DNA of 57,020 nucleotides from assembly GCA_035294725.1 (NCBI GenBank), contig DATGKK010000026.1, forward strand, positions 1-57,020. Direction: 5' to 3'. Of this stretch, positions 25,303-34,012 are shown piece by piece. A program made the position numbers and the translations under genes. The notes under the pieces are model-generated. The model searched no databases. It saw only the letters and a list, made by a program, of their open reading frames with translations, and was not told the origin of the DNA. The stretch's first letter is position 1; each line of letters starts with the position of its first letter. The DNA is from DATGKK01 sp035294725 (GTDB lineage Bacteria; Actinomycetota; Acidimicrobiia; Acidimicrobiales; Bog-793).

Positions 25303-27947
25303 CCGCGATCACGCCGGCAACGCCCGCCACCGCCCCGGCGAGCGGGGACCCGCAGAGGCGGTCCTTCCTCCTCAACGGCGTGCCCGTCGAGGTCGACGCC
25401 GGCCACCCTCACCTGCTCGCAGCCCTGCGGGAGGAGCTCGGAGTCATCTCGGCGAAAGACGGCTGCTCGCCGTCGGGCCAGTGCGGCTGCTGCACCGTCC
25501 TCATCGACAACAAGGCCTCGATCAGCTGCCAGATCTCCCTCGAGCGGGTGGCCGGCAAGTCCGTCGTGACGCTCGAAGGGCTCGAGAGCTCAGAGCGGGA
25601 GCGATTCGCCTCCGTCTTCGCCGCCACGGGCGCCCTCCAGTGCGGCTTTTGCACCCCGGGGATCGTGATGCGCCTGAAGGCCCTGCTCGACAAGAAGGGC
25701 GCCGATCTCACCCGGGAGGACGCGGCTCGCCACCTCGGCGCCCATCTCTGCCGCTGCACCGGCTACACGAAGATCCTCGACGCGGTCGAGCTGCTCGCCT
25801 CGGGCGCCGAGGTCGCCCCCGAGCTGCCGCGCGGCGTCGGGAGCCGGGGCGTCAAGTACGAGTCGCTCGACCTCGCCCTCGGAGCCCGGCCCTACGTCGA
25901 CGATCTCAGGGTCGAGGGGATGCTGCACGCGGCGCTCCGCCTCGCCGACCACGCCCGGGCGGAGGTCCTCGCCATCTCGACCGAGGCCGCGCGCCGGGCG
26001 CCCGGCGTCGTCGGCGTCATCACGGCTGCCGATGTCCCCGGCGAGCTCAAGGTGGGGATCATCCACACCGACTGGCCCGTGCTCATCCCCGTGGGCGGCC
26101 TCACCTCCTACCTCGGCGACGTGCTCGCCGTCGTCGTCGCCGAGACCCGCGAGCAGGCCCGTGCGGCTGCCCGCCTCGTGGAGGTCGAGTACCGGCCGCT
26201 CCGGCCCATCACCGACCCCGTGGCGGCCATCGACGACCCCGAGGATGCCGTCTGGGGGCTCGAGGGCAACGTCCTGTCGAGGTCGGCCTACCGCCGGGGT
26301 GACGTGGAGGCGGCGCTCGAGGCCTCCCCGCACACCGTGCACGAGGTCTTCCAGACCCAGCGGGTCGAGCACGCCTTCCTCGAGCCGGAGTCCACGCTCG
26401 CCGTCCCAGGGGCCCATGGTCCCGGGACCCTGCACGTCTACTCCGGGGGCCAGGGCGTCTGGGACGACCGCGATCAGATCGCCCGCGTCCTCGGCGTCGA
26501 GCCCGAGAAGGTCGTGGTCGACCTCGTCTCGAACGGCGGCGCCTTCGGCGGCAAGGAGGACATGGCGAACCAGGCGCAGACCGCGCTCGCCGCCCACCTG
26601 CTTGGCCGCCCCGTGAAGTGCACCCTCTCGCGCGAGGAGTCCCTCCTCATGCACCCCAAGCGGCACCCGATCCGCCTCGAGTACTGGGCCGGCTGCGACG
26701 GGGAGGGTCATCTCACTGCGCTGCGGGCCCGGATGGTGGGCGACTCCGGGCCGTACGCCTCGGTCGGCATGAAGGTGCTCGAGCGGGCGGCCGGGCACGC
26801 CTCCGGGCCCTATCGCGTGCCGGCGATCGACGTGGAGGCGGTGGCCGTCCGCACGAACAACCCGGTCTGCGGGGCCTTCCGCGGCTTCGGGTCCAACCAG
26901 GCCCAGTTCGCCATGGAGGGGGTGATGGACCGGCTGGCGGAGGCGTGCGGCCTGAGCGGCCTCGAGATCCGGCAGCGCAACGTCATCGGCCCCGGCGACC
27001 TCTGGGGACCGGGCCAGCGCATGGACGACGGCGCCGCCGGCGCCACGGCGTGCCTGGCCGCGCTCGCAGAGCGCTACGAGGCGGCGCGGGCCGAGGGCAA
27101 GGCGGTCGGGCTCGCCCTCGGGCTCAAGAACTCCGGGCTCGGCAACGGCTTCCTCGAGATCGCACGCGCCACCGTCCGCGTGGACGATGACGGTTCGGTC
27201 GAGGTGCGGCACTGCTGGACCGAGATGGGCCAGGGCGTCCACACGGTGGCGGCACAGGTGGCCGTCGAGGAGCTCGGGGTCGACCCTGAGAAGGTGAGGG
27301 TCGTCGTCGACACGACGAGGGAGCTCGGCGCCGGCCAGACGACCGGCTCGCGCGGGACGCTGATGGGAGCAGGTGCCGTCGCCGACGCCTGCCGCCGGGC
27401 CCGGGCGGACGGCTGCCGGCCGGGCGTCGAGTACGAGGGCGAGTACCGGATCGACTGGACCACCTCGCTCGACCAGGTCGCGGCTGGTGCCGTGGACCCC
27501 GTCATCCACTCGACCTTCGGCTTCGCGGCGCAGCTCGTGATCGCGGACCGTGCGACCGGGAAGATCGAGCGGGTCGTGGCCGCCCACGACGTGGGGCGGG
27601 CCGTGAACCCGACCCTGTGCGAGGGCCAGATCGAAGGGGCCGTCCACATGGGCCTCGGCTACGCCCTCTCGGAGGACTTCCCGTCCGACGCCGAGGGGAG
27701 GCCGACGAACATGACGTTGCGCAGCCTCGGGATCATCCGGGCAAAGGACGTGCCGCCGATCGAGACGATCCTCGTCGAGTGCCCGCAGCCGAACGCGCCC
27801 TACGGGATCAAGGGAGTCGGCGAGATCGGGCTCGTCCCCACCGCCGGAGCCGTGGCGGCCGCCCTCCACGACGCCGACGGGGTGTGGCGCACCGTGCTCC
27901 CGATGGCTCGCACGGCGGCGGGTGGGTCCGCCGGCGGCGACGAGTGA
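25299..27947 (+). CDS. Single-chain xanthine dehydrogenase of the selenium-dependent type
   Basis: One 882-residue chain fuses a two-cluster iron-sulfur domain (CSPSGQCGCCTVLIDN, ALQCGFCTPGIV and HLCRCTGYTKI in the first 160 residues) to a molybdenum domain. The latter has NGGAFGGKEDMANQAQ, GAFRGFGSNQAQFAMEG, MGQGVHTVAAQVAVEELGV, the TTRELGAGQTTGSRGT loop, and the catalytic Glu in GIKGVGEIGLVP. No FAD domain is fused; the FAD subunit at 18917 could serve. The architecture and TTGSR loop fit the Se-dependent xanthine dehydrogenase family, in which a selenium ligand on molybdenum replaces sulfur and needs SelD. AGGAGG precedes the ATG. Confidence 0.85.
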   Translation: MTAITPATPATAPASGDPQRRSFLLNGVPVEVDAGHPHLLAALREELGVISAKDGCSPSGQCGCCTVLIDNKASISCQISLERVAGKSVVTLEGLESSERERFASVFAATGALQCGFCTPGIVMRLKALLDKKGADLTREDAARHLGAHLCRCTGYTKILDAVELLASGAEVAPELPRGVGSRGVKYESLDLALGARPYVDDLRVEGMLHAALRLADHARAEVLAISTEAARRAPGVVGVITAADVPGELKVGIIHTDWPVLIPVGGLTSYLGDVLAVVVAETREQARAAARLVEVEYRPLRPITDPVAAIDDPEDAVWGLEGNVLSRSAYRRGDVEAALEASPHTVHEVFQTQRVEHAFLEPESTLAVPGAHGPGTLHVYSGGQGVWDDRDQIARVLGVEPEKVVVDLVSNGGAFGGKEDMANQAQTALAAHLLGRPVKCTLSREESLLMHPKRHPIRLEYWAGCDGEGHLTALRARMVGDSGPYASVGMKVLERAAGHASGPYRVPAIDVEAVAVRTNNPVCGAFRGFGSNQAQFAMEGVMDRLAEACGLSGLEIRQRNVIGPGDLWGPGQRMDDGAAGATACLAALAERYEAARAEGKAVGLALGLKNSGLGNGFLEIARATVRVDDDGSVEVRHCWTEMGQGVHTVAAQVAVEELGVDPEKVRVVVDTTRELGAGQTTGSRGTLMGAGAVADACRRARADGCRPGVEYEGEYRIDWTTSLDQVAAGAVDPVIHSTFGFAAQLVIADRATGKIERVVAAHDVGRAVNPTLCEGQIEGAVHMGLGYALSEDFPSDAEGRPTNMTLRSLGIIRAKDVPPIETILVECPQPNAPYGIKGVGEIGLVPTAGAVAAALHDADGVWRTVLPMARTAAGGSAGGDE

Positions 27948-27987
27948 CAACGGCTCCGACCCGCCCTGTCGCCCGACTGCCCACGGG

Positions 27988-27993
27988 TACGCT
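27988..27993 (+). promoter_or_regulatory. Leaderless -10 box for the thiamine-binding-fold gene
   Basis: TACGCT lies exactly six bases before the GTG at 28000; no RBS. Confidence 0.5.
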
Positions 27994-27999
27994 CCGGCC

Positions 28000-28248
28000 G
28001 TGGGGTTGCAGCTCGAGTTCACCGTCGAGCCGTTCGAGCCGGGCTCTCCCGGGCCGCACGTGCGAGCGGCCGAGGAGGCGGCCAGGGCGGCGGGCGGGGG
28101 CGCAGAGCTGAGCGTCGGGCCGTTCGGCACGTCGCTCTCGGGGCCGCGCGAGGCCGTGCTCGCCGCCGTGGCCTCGGTGGTGCGAGCCGCCCTCGAGGCT
28201 GGTGCCACCCGGGTGACGTTGCAGGTGAGCGCGGCCGACCCGCCGTGA
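28000..28248 (+). CDS. Thiamine-binding (MTH1187/YkoF-fold) small protein
   Basis: The 82-residue protein matches the MTH1187/thiamine-binding ferredoxin-like fold: LQLEFTVEPFEPGSPGPHV, ELSVGPFGTSLSG, and a C-terminal GATRVTLQVS strand. Relatives bind thiamine or its precursors at subunit interfaces; direct function is unproven. GTG at 28000 is set by the leaderless TACGCT box. Its stop overlaps the start of the HTH_22 gene (GTGA at 28245). This suggests a two-gene operon in which a ligand sensor or carrier is paired with a regulator. No thiamine biosynthesis gene is nearby. Confidence 0.75.
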   Translation: MGLQLEFTVEPFEPGSPGPHVRAAEEAARAAGGGAELSVGPFGTSLSGPREAVLAAVASVVRAALEAGATRVTLQVSAADPP

Positions 28249-28688
28249 GCGCGGAGCCGGAGGCGGCAGAGCTGCTCGCGGCCCTGGCGCCGGTCGTCGA
28301 CGCGCTCGGCGGCGTGCTGCTCGCACCGGAGCAGGCCGAGCCGTCGGACACCCCGGTCGTCTGGGGCGGCGCCGTGGTCGCCGCAGTGCGGCCGGCCGAC
28401 CTCCACGGCGCCTTCGACCGCCTGCTCGAACGGGTCGCCGGCGAGCTCGGCGGCCCGCTCGCCTCCCTGTCGAGGGAGGACAAGCAGCGGGCGGTCCAGC
28501 TCCTCGACGAGTGGGGGGCGTTCAACTTCCGCAAGTCCGTCGAGGACGTCGCCCAGGCGCTCCAGGTGAGCCGCTTCACCGTCTACAACTACCTGAGCCG
28601 GGCCGCCGGCGCCCCGAGCGCGACCGGCCCCCGATCCGCGCGCGATGAGGGTGACGGCGCCGGGGCCGCCGCGCGCCCCGACGGGTAG
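28245..28688 (+). CDS. HTH_22 (YheO-type) transcriptional regulator, short form
   Basis: The 147-residue protein has a C-terminal YheO-like helix-turn-helix: LSREDKQRAVQLLDEWGAF, then KSVEDVAQALQVSRFTVYNY, where the second helix would read DNA. The N-terminal 75 residues are too short for the full PAS_6 domain usual in this family but contain VVDALGGVLLAPEQ and VVAAVRPADLHGAFDRLLE, perhaps a reduced ligand pocket. The GTG start overlaps the thiamine-binding-fold gene stop. It might act on itself or on the neighbouring purine operon, which ends 50 bp upstream of its partner gene. A disordered Ala/Gly/Asp-rich tail follows. Confidence 0.75.
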   Translation: MSAEPEAAELLAALAPVVDALGGVLLAPEQAEPSDTPVVWGGAVVAAVRPADLHGAFDRLLERVAGELGGPLASLSREDKQRAVQLLDEWGAFNFRKSVEDVAQALQVSRFTVYNYLSRAAGAPSATGPRSARDEGDGAGAAARPDG

Positions 28689-28704
28689 CCGCCACCGGCG
28701 TCGC

Positions 28705-28710
28705 TACAGT
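28705..28710 (+). promoter_or_regulatory. -10 box for hisS
   Basis: TACAGT lies nine bases before the hisS ATG at 28720 and no RBS is seen; transcription would start two or three bases before the codon. Confidence 0.45.
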
Positions 28711-28719
28711 TGCCGGACC

Positions 28720-30066
28720 ATGTCCGTGGCCTCCTCGATGCGGGGCTTCCCCGAGTGGCTCCCCGACGGCCAGCTCGTGGAGCAGCACGTTCTCGCCACG
28801 CTCCGGCGCACCTTCGAGCTGCACGGCTTCGCGCCGCTCGACACCCGCTCGGTCGAGCCGCTCGAGACGCTGCTCGAGAAGGGCGAGACCGACAAGGAGA
28901 TCTACGTGCTGCGCCGGCTCCACGCCGAGCCGGGTGAGCCGTCGAGCGGACTCGGGCTGCACTTCGACCTCACGGTCCCCTTCGCACGCTACGTGCGGGA
29001 GAACGCCGGCAAGCTCGTCTTCCCCTGGAAGCGGTACCAGGTCCAGAAGGTCTGGCGGGGTGAGCGCCCCCAAGAGGGGCGGTACCGGGAATTCCTCCAG
29101 GCCGACGTCGACGTCGTGGGTCGGGGCGAGCTCGCGGCGCACTTCGAGGCTGAGCTGCCGCTCGTCGCCGCCGACGCGCTGGGGAGGCTGCCGATCCCGG
29201 CCGTGACGATCCAGGTGAACAGCCGCAAGATCGTCGACGCCGTCTTCGGCGAGGTCGGGGTCGAGGACCGGACGGGTGCCTTCCGGGCCGTCGACAAGCT
29301 GCGCAAGATCGGCCCCGAGGCGGTCCGCGCCCTTCTCGTCGAGGCAGGCGCCTCTCGAGCACAGGCGGAGGTCTGCCTCCGCCTGTGCTCGATCCGCAGC
29401 ACCGACCTCTCCTTTGTCGACGAGGTGCTCGCGCTCGGGGTGCGAAGTGACCTGCTCGACGAGGGGCTCGCCGAGCTCTCCGCGGTCCTCGAGGCGGGCC
29501 GCCTCCTCGGGGAGGGCGCGACCCCCTTCGTTGCCGACCTGCAGATCACGCGAGGGCTCGACTACTACACGGGCACGGTCTACGAGACCGTGATGGAGGG
29601 ACTCGAGTCGATCGGCTCGGTGTGCTCGGGCGGGCGCTACGACAACCTCGTCGGCGGGGCGGGCAACGAGGCATACCCGGGAGTCGGTCTCAGCATCGGC
29701 GTCACGCGGGTCCTCGGTCCCCTCTTCTCGAAGGGGCGGCTCCGGGCCTCGCGCTCGGTGCCCACCTGCGTCCTCGTCGCCGTCGCCGACGAGGAGCATC
29801 GCCCGGTGAGCGACCGGGTCGCCTCGGTGCTGCGGAGCCGGGGCATCCCCGCAGAGGTCTCCCCGACCGCGGCCAGGTACGGGCGGCAGATCCGCCACGC
29901 CGACCAGCGCGGCATCCCCTTCGTCTGGTTCCCGGCCGGCGCCGGTCCCGAGGGCGGCGGGCGGAGCGAGGTGCGGGACATCCGGACCGGCGACCAGGTG
30001 CCGGCCGACGAGCACGAGTGGTCGCCGCCCACAGCGGACCTCGAGGTCACCATCTGGGGCGAGTAG
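28720..30066 (+). CDS. hisS: Histidyl-tRNA synthetase
   Basis: A 448-residue class II synthetase: motif 1 region GFPEWLPDGQLVEQHVLATL, motif 2 KRYQVQKVWRGERPQEGRYR, the HisRS-specific LQITRGLDYYTGTVYE and motif 3 near YDNLVGGAGNEAYPGVGLSI. A C-terminal anticodon-binding domain follows from about residue 345. It charges tRNA-His in the cytoplasm. Length and motifs are normal. ATG 28720 follows a TACAGT box at near-leaderless distance. It converges with the response regulator gene. Confidence 0.95.
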   Translation: MSVASSMRGFPEWLPDGQLVEQHVLATLRRTFELHGFAPLDTRSVEPLETLLEKGETDKEIYVLRRLHAEPGEPSSGLGLHFDLTVPFARYVRENAGKLVFPWKRYQVQKVWRGERPQEGRYREFLQADVDVVGRGELAAHFEAELPLVAADALGRLPIPAVTIQVNSRKIVDAVFGEVGVEDRTGAFRAVDKLRKIGPEAVRALLVEAGASRAQAEVCLRLCSIRSTDLSFVDEVLALGVRSDLLDEGLAELSAVLEAGRLLGEGATPFVADLQITRGLDYYTGTVYETVMEGLESIGSVCSGGRYDNLVGGAGNEAYPGVGLSIGVTRVLGPLFSKGRLRASRSVPTCVLVAVADEEHRPVSDRVASVLRSRGIPAEVSPTAARYGRQIRHADQRGIPFVWFPAGAGPEGGGRSEVRDIRTGDQVPADEHEWSPPTADLEVTIWGE

Positions 30067-30079
30067 GCACTGCTGGGGC

Positions 30080-30097
30080 GAGCCGGCGCTGCGGCTC
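30080..30097. terminator. Hairpin between convergent hisS and response-regulator genes
   Basis: GAGCCG and CGGCTC form a 6-bp stem with a six-base loop in the 55-bp gap between two convergent stops. There is no T-run, as is common in very GC-rich actinobacteria, so termination is likely but not certain. Confidence 0.35.
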
Positions 30098-30121
30098 CGC
30101 AGGTGCTCGCGAGACTTCGCC

Positions 30122-30808
30122 TCAGTCGAGCCGGCGCTCGGCGGCCCAGCGGCTCAGCTGGTGGCGGGTCGACAGCTGCAGCTTGCGGAGCACGGCCGAG
30201 ACGTGGCTCTCCACCGTCTTCACCGAGATCGACAGCTCCCGTGCCAGCTCCTTATAGGAGTAGCCCCGCGCAATCAGCCGGAGCACCTCCCGCTCGCGCG
30301 GTGTCAGCTGGTCGATCTCGGGATCGATGCTCGGGGCGGTGAGGGTCGCGCTGTCTCCGGGCCGCAGCGAGGACAGCTCGGCGAAGGCGTCGAGCACGAA
30401 GCCGGCGAGGCGGGGGGAGAACACGGCGTCCCCGCCGGTGACTCGCCTGATCGCGTCGCAGAGCTCGGGACCGGAGATGGTCTTCGTGACGTAGCCGCGC
30501 GCTCCTGCCCTGATCACCGCGATGACGTCCTCAGGGGCGTCGGAGACCGAGAGGGCGAGGAAGCGCACCTGCGCCCCGCCTCCCCGCTTCACACCCTCGA
30601 TCACCGCGACGCCGCCGCCGCCGGGGAGATGGACGTCGAGCAGCACCACGTCGGGCAGGCGCTCGCAGATGAGGTCGACGGCGGCGTCGACCTCATCTGC
30701 CTCGCCGACGAGGTCGACCGAGCCGGCGATCTCCGCCTTCACGCCGGCCCGGAACAGGGCATGGTCCTCCACGAGGAAGACCCGTGGGGTTCCGCCCGCC
30801 GCGCTCAC
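30122..30808 (-). CDS. LuxR/NarL-family response regulator
   Basis: The 228-residue regulator has a receiver domain (VFLVEDHALFRAGVKAEI, phospho-acceptor Asp in VVLLDVHLPGGGG, the Lys of VTKTI). A C-terminal LuxR HTH follows (LTPREREVLRLIARGYSYKE, then ISVKTVESHVSAVLRKL). Phosphorylation by the kinase encoded immediately upstream should drive dimerisation and DNA binding. Its GTG overlaps the kinase stop by four bases (GTGA at 30805-30808). Candidate targets are its own operon and the divergent PspC-DUF1707 pair. Confidence 0.92.
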   Translation of the reverse strand: MSAAGGTPRVFLVEDHALFRAGVKAEIAGSVDLVGEADEVDAAVDLICERLPDVVLLDVHLPGGGGVAVIEGVKRGGGAQVRFLALSVSDAPEDVIAVIRAGARGYVTKTISGPELCDAIRRVTGGDAVFSPRLAGFVLDAFAELSSLRPGDSATLTAPSIDPEIDQLTPREREVLRLIARGYSYKELARELSISVKTVESHVSAVLRKLQLSTRHQLSRWAAERRLD

Positions 30809-32163
30809 GAGGGCTCGCCACGCTCCCGTCCCGTGAGCGGGAGCACGAGCGCCACCTCGGTCCCGGCGCCGGGGGCGCTGCGGATCGTGGCCTGCCCGCC
30901 GATGCGGCTCATCCGGCCCTGGACGGACTCCGAGAGGCCACGCCGGTCCGCAGGGACGTGCGCCGGCTCGAAGCCTGCCCCGGTGTCGCGCACGAACATC
31001 GAGACGACGTCGCCCTCCACCTCGGCGAAGATCGAGACGGCGGGAGCTCCCGACCACTTCGCCGCGTTGACGGCCGCCTCCCGCCCGGCAGCGACGAAGG
31101 CGCGCAGCCGGTCGTCGAGCGGGCAGTCGCCGACCACGACGGTGTCGACGACGACCCCGTGGTCCGCTTCGACCTCGTCCTCGATCTGGCGGAGCGCCGC
31201 CGCGAGCGACTCGCCGCCGAGAGAGCGGCGCCCCTCGAAGAGCCAGGCTCGCAGCTCGCGCTCCTGCCGGCGCGCGAGCCGCACCACCTCGCCGGGCTGG
31301 TCGGCCCGCCGCTGGATCAGGGCGAGGGTCTGCAGCACCGAGTCGTGCACCTGGCAGGCCATCTCCTCGCGCTCCTCGGCGCGGGCGCGCGCCTGGCGCT
31401 CGGTGACGAGGTCGCGACCGACCCGCAGCCACCATGGGCCGAGGAGGACGACCGCTGCCAGCACGACGAGGGCGAGGCCGGAGAGCTGCCGGAGGGCGAG
31501 GCCGTGGTGCACGTGGTCGAGCACCTCGACGAGGCCGGCCGACAACAGCCCGAGGGCGACCGCCCCGCGAAGCGCGAGGGCGCGCCGTGAGCGGGTCGAC
31601 GCCGACAGGGCGGAGAGCACGGGCTCGACCCGGCGCTCGAGGAGGGCGTGCTCCGGCGGGCTCGCGTTGCGCCAGATCAGCACGAGACCGCCCGCCCCGA
31701 CGAGGAGAGCGGCCGAGAATGTCCCGAGGAACGAGAGGCCGAGGGCCGAGACGACGAACAGGCCGAGACCGACGATCGAGACGAGAGCGACGGCGATGCC
31801 GATGCCGACGGCGTCGCCCACCGCCCTCGATCCGATGCTGCCGTCCTCTCCCTCGCGAGGGACGAGGAGCCAGGCGAGGACGTACAGCGGGACGCCGAAA
31901 CCCGCCACGCAGGCGAGCACGACGGCGATGCAGCGGATCGTCGACAGCTCCCTGCCGCTCCTTAGGGCGAGGGCCGCGCACACGCCGCCGAGCGCTGGCT
32001 GCTCGGCATCGCGCCTCAGCGGGGTGTGCCGGCCGAGCACCCGGCCTCCGAGAGGGAACGGCGGGCCGTGCCGGCCCCGCGGGCCGTGGAACAGGCCCGG
32101 CCGGGCGCAGCCGGTGGCGGTGTCGTCCGTCGTCTCGATGCCGAGATGATCGCGCCGCCGCAC
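30805..32163 (-). CDS. PspC-domain sensor histidine kinase
   Basis: A 452-residue membrane kinase. An N-terminal PspC domain (ALGGVCAALALRSGRELS, then GVPLYVLAWLLVP) is followed by several membrane helices (about residues 90-240). A HisKA_3 dimerisation helix carries the phospho-His in QVHDSVLQTLALIQRR, and the ATPase domain has NAAKWSG and VRDTGAGFEPAH. This is the actinobacterial PspC-kinase architecture, proposed to sense envelope stress. GTG at 32163 is the most plausible start but lacks an RBS; an ATACC-type box lies nearby. It forms an operon with the response regulator. Confidence 0.85.
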   Translation of the reverse strand: MRRRDHLGIETTDDTATGCARPGLFHGPRGRHGPPFPLGGRVLGRHTPLRRDAEQPALGGVCAALALRSGRELSTIRCIAVVLACVAGFGVPLYVLAWLLVPREGEDGSIGSRAVGDAVGIGIAVALVSIVGLGLFVVSALGLSFLGTFSAALLVGAGGLVLIWRNASPPEHALLERRVEPVLSALSASTRSRRALALRGAVALGLLSAGLVEVLDHVHHGLALRQLSGLALVVLAAVVLLGPWWLRVGRDLVTERQARARAEEREEMACQVHDSVLQTLALIQRRADQPGEVVRLARRQERELRAWLFEGRRSLGGESLAAALRQIEDEVEADHGVVVDTVVVGDCPLDDRLRAFVAAGREAAVNAAKWSGAPAVSIFAEVEGDVVSMFVRDTGAGFEPAHVPADRRGLSESVQGRMSRIGGQATIRSAPGAGTEVALVLPLTGRERGEPS

Positions 32164-32268
32164 CCGGGGCGGTATCAGGGACCTCCCTGAGACAGGATCG
32201 GGGGTCTCGGGGAGGTTTCGGTGCTCTCCCCGATGCGGGCGACCACCGCGGCGGCGCATGCTCGACCC

Positions 32269-32541
32269 ATGACCGAGACCAGCACCCACGACTCCCTCAA
32301 CCGGCCGGTGGAGAACCGCATGCTCGGCGGTGTATGCGCCGGGATCGCGGCCTACCTCGACCTCGACCCGACGCTCGTGCGGGTGGCTTTCGCCGCGCTC
32401 ACCGTGCTCGGCGGGGCCGGCGTCCCGCTGTACGCGATCGGATGGCTCCTCATCCCCGACGAGGGCAGCGATCGCTCGCCCCTCGCCGACCTCCTCTCGC
32501 CGGGAGCCCGGAGGGCGACCGAGGCCGGGGCAGAGCAGTGA
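32269..32541 (+). CDS. Small PspC-domain membrane protein
   Basis: The 90-residue protein is almost entirely a PspC domain: NRMLGGVCAGIAAYLDLDPT, then VRVAFAALTVLGGAGVPLYA and IGWLLIPDE, with one or two membrane helices. PspC proteins respond to membrane stress. The domain closely resembles the sensor domain of the divergently encoded kinase, suggesting the two may interact or compete for the same signal. ATG 32269 begins just before the domain and has no strong RBS. The stop overlaps the DUF1707 gene start (GTGA at 32538). Confidence 0.82.
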   Translation: MTETSTHDSLNRPVENRMLGGVCAGIAAYLDLDPTLVRVAFAALTVLGGAGVPLYAIGWLLIPDEGSDRSPLADLLSPGARRATEAGAEQ

Positions 32542-32954
32542 CGGCTCCTGCGCCCGACGGAGCGCACCTGCGGATCGGCGACGCCGAGCGGGCTGCCATG
32601 GCGGACACTCTCGGCCGGCACTACGCCGACGGCCGTCTCGACGAGGAGGAGCTGCGCGAGCGCCTCGGCCGCGCCAGCTCGGCAAAGACGGCGGGGGACC
32701 TCGAGGGGCTCCTCTCCGACCTCCCGAGGCTCGACGGAGGCGGCGAGCCGGCTGAGCCCCCCGCCTTGCGGGCATCCCACCCCCACCGGCAGCGACGAGC
32801 GCTCCGGATCGCCGCGCTCGTCCTCGCCGCCATGGTGCTCACCCACGTGGCCGTGTGGAGCTGGCCGATCTTCCTGCCCCAGCTGTTCGTGGCCGTCGCC
32901 CTCCTTGCGGGACTCCTGTGGCTGCGGGGGAGGCGGCGCTGCAGGTGCTGGTGA
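32538..32954 (+). CDS. DUF1707 domain membrane protein
   Basis: The 138-residue protein starts with a DUF1707 (SHOCT-like) domain, HLRIGDAERAAMADTLGRHY then ADGRLDEEELRERLGRAS and DLEGLLSDLP. A basic linker and one or two C-terminal membrane helices follow (about 92-130), ending in a basic RGRRRCRCW. Such proteins commonly accompany PspC and envelope-stress genes in Actinomycetota; molecular function is unknown. It is coupled to the PspC gene. Its last 116 bases overlap antisense with the 3' end of the nitroreductase gene. Confidence 0.8.
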   Translation: MTAPAPDGAHLRIGDAERAAMADTLGRHYADGRLDEEELRERLGRASSAKTAGDLEGLLSDLPRLDGGGEPAEPPALRASHPHRQRRALRIAALVLAAMVLTHVAVWSWPIFLPQLFVAVALLAGLLWLRGRRRCRCW

Positions 32955-33924
32955 GGTACACCTCGTCGACCGGGCGCCGTGCCGCTGCCGGCCTGCATCG
33001 GGCGTAGCCCATCTCGAGCACCATCTGGGGGTACCCGACGAGCCCGAGGCCGCGCGCCAGCATGGCTCTCGTCGAGGGCAGCTCGAGCACCTCGGTCATC
33101 GGCGAGGCGCTCACGCCGTCGGCGGCAGCCCGGAGCATCATCCGAGCGAGCGCACGGCCTGCCTGCAACCAGGCGAGCGGGTCGTCCTCCGCCGTGCCGA
33201 TGACGACGAGGAGAGGATGCCCGGCGAAAGGCGGCTCGCTGCCTGCTCCGGTGGACGCCGGCTCGCCCGGGGGCTCGAGCTCGCGTCGGCGAAGGGTCGT
33301 CGCTCGCCGTCGGCCGGTCCCGCCCGCCGGCGTGCCGGGCGGCTCGCCGCCGAGCCCGACCCATCTCGCGAGCTCCTGCCGGTAGGCGGGGTCGGCCTGC
33401 TCGACGGCGTCGGCGCGAGCGAGAAGGACCGCGGCGGTGACCCACTGGCCCGGCCGGTCGAGGCAGAGGAGCCACGCGCCTGCCCGAGCCGCCTCCTGCC
33501 GCAGGTGCGCTCGCAGCGACTCGGGCACTGCTCGGTCATCGAAGGGGCCGCGCTCGGTGTAGGCGGCCGGCAGGGAGGCGAGCAGCAGGCGGTCGTCCGG
33601 GCTCGGTGGCTCGGGCGGCCCGATCGTGACACGGGCGAGGTGGTCGCTCGCCCCCGGGGTGGGCAGGAGGTCGACCGTGCAGCCGACGCCGCGGCCCCGC
33701 AGGGCGACCACGGCGAGCTCGATCGCCGCGCCGCAGCTCACATGGAGCTCGCGTTGCTCGGGGTCGATCACCTTGAGCTGGCGGGAGGGGTCAGCCATGA
33801 CGTCGAGCGCCCAGGCGGTGCCGTCAGGGGCGAGTCGGCCGACGAAGCGCCACGGCTGCGTGTTGTGCACAGAGGGCGCCCCTGTCGCCGACTCCACGAT
33901 GCTGCGGAGCTCCTGGTCGTCCAT
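32839..33924 (-). CDS. Acg-type (nitroreductase superfamily) FMN-binding protein
   Basis: The 361-residue protein has the Acg-family opening GAPSVHNTQPWRFV (the nitroreductase FMN-binding region) and a second half with LLVVIGTAEDDPLAWLQAGR, then ARMMLRAAADGVSASPMTEV and GLVGYPQMVLEMGYA. In Mycobacterium tuberculosis the Acg/Rv3131 relatives are DosR-controlled dormancy proteins with covered FMN sites. Here ATG 33924 has GAGGAGG nine bases upstream. Two similar palindromes lie 90-150 bp upstream. The last 40 residues are Arg/Ser/Pro-rich and overlap the DUF1707 gene on the other strand. Confidence 0.85.
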   Translation of the reverse strand: MDDQELRSIVESATGAPSVHNTQPWRFVGRLAPDGTAWALDVMADPSRQLKVIDPEQRELHVSCGAAIELAVVALRGRGVGCTVDLLPTPGASDHLARVTIGPPEPPSPDDRLLLASLPAAYTERGPFDDRAVPESLRAHLRQEAARAGAWLLCLDRPGQWVTAAVLLARADAVEQADPAYRQELARWVGLGGEPPGTPAGGTGRRRATTLRRRELEPPGEPASTGAGSEPPFAGHPLLVVIGTAEDDPLAWLQAGRALARMMLRAAADGVSASPMTEVLELPSTRAMLARGLGLVGYPQMVLEMGYARCRPAAARRPVDEVYLTSTCSAASPAATGVPQGGRRPRTAGAGRSASSTRPRG

Positions 33925-34012
33925 GAACGCCCACCTCCTCACCACTTCTGCCCGCCTCGTGGCGGCTCGACGCCGTCACGGGTGATTCAAGCGGGGGACG
34001 ACGAGACCTCCC

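Noticed and set aside
13671..28406. Very long open frames antisense to real genes (for example 13671-17003 on plus, 16877-19741, 19941-22670 and 25590-28406 on minus).
   Set aside because: They follow from extreme GC bias, have highly biased Arg/Gly/Asp/His composition and no family motifs, while the opposite strand holds clear enzymes and transporters.
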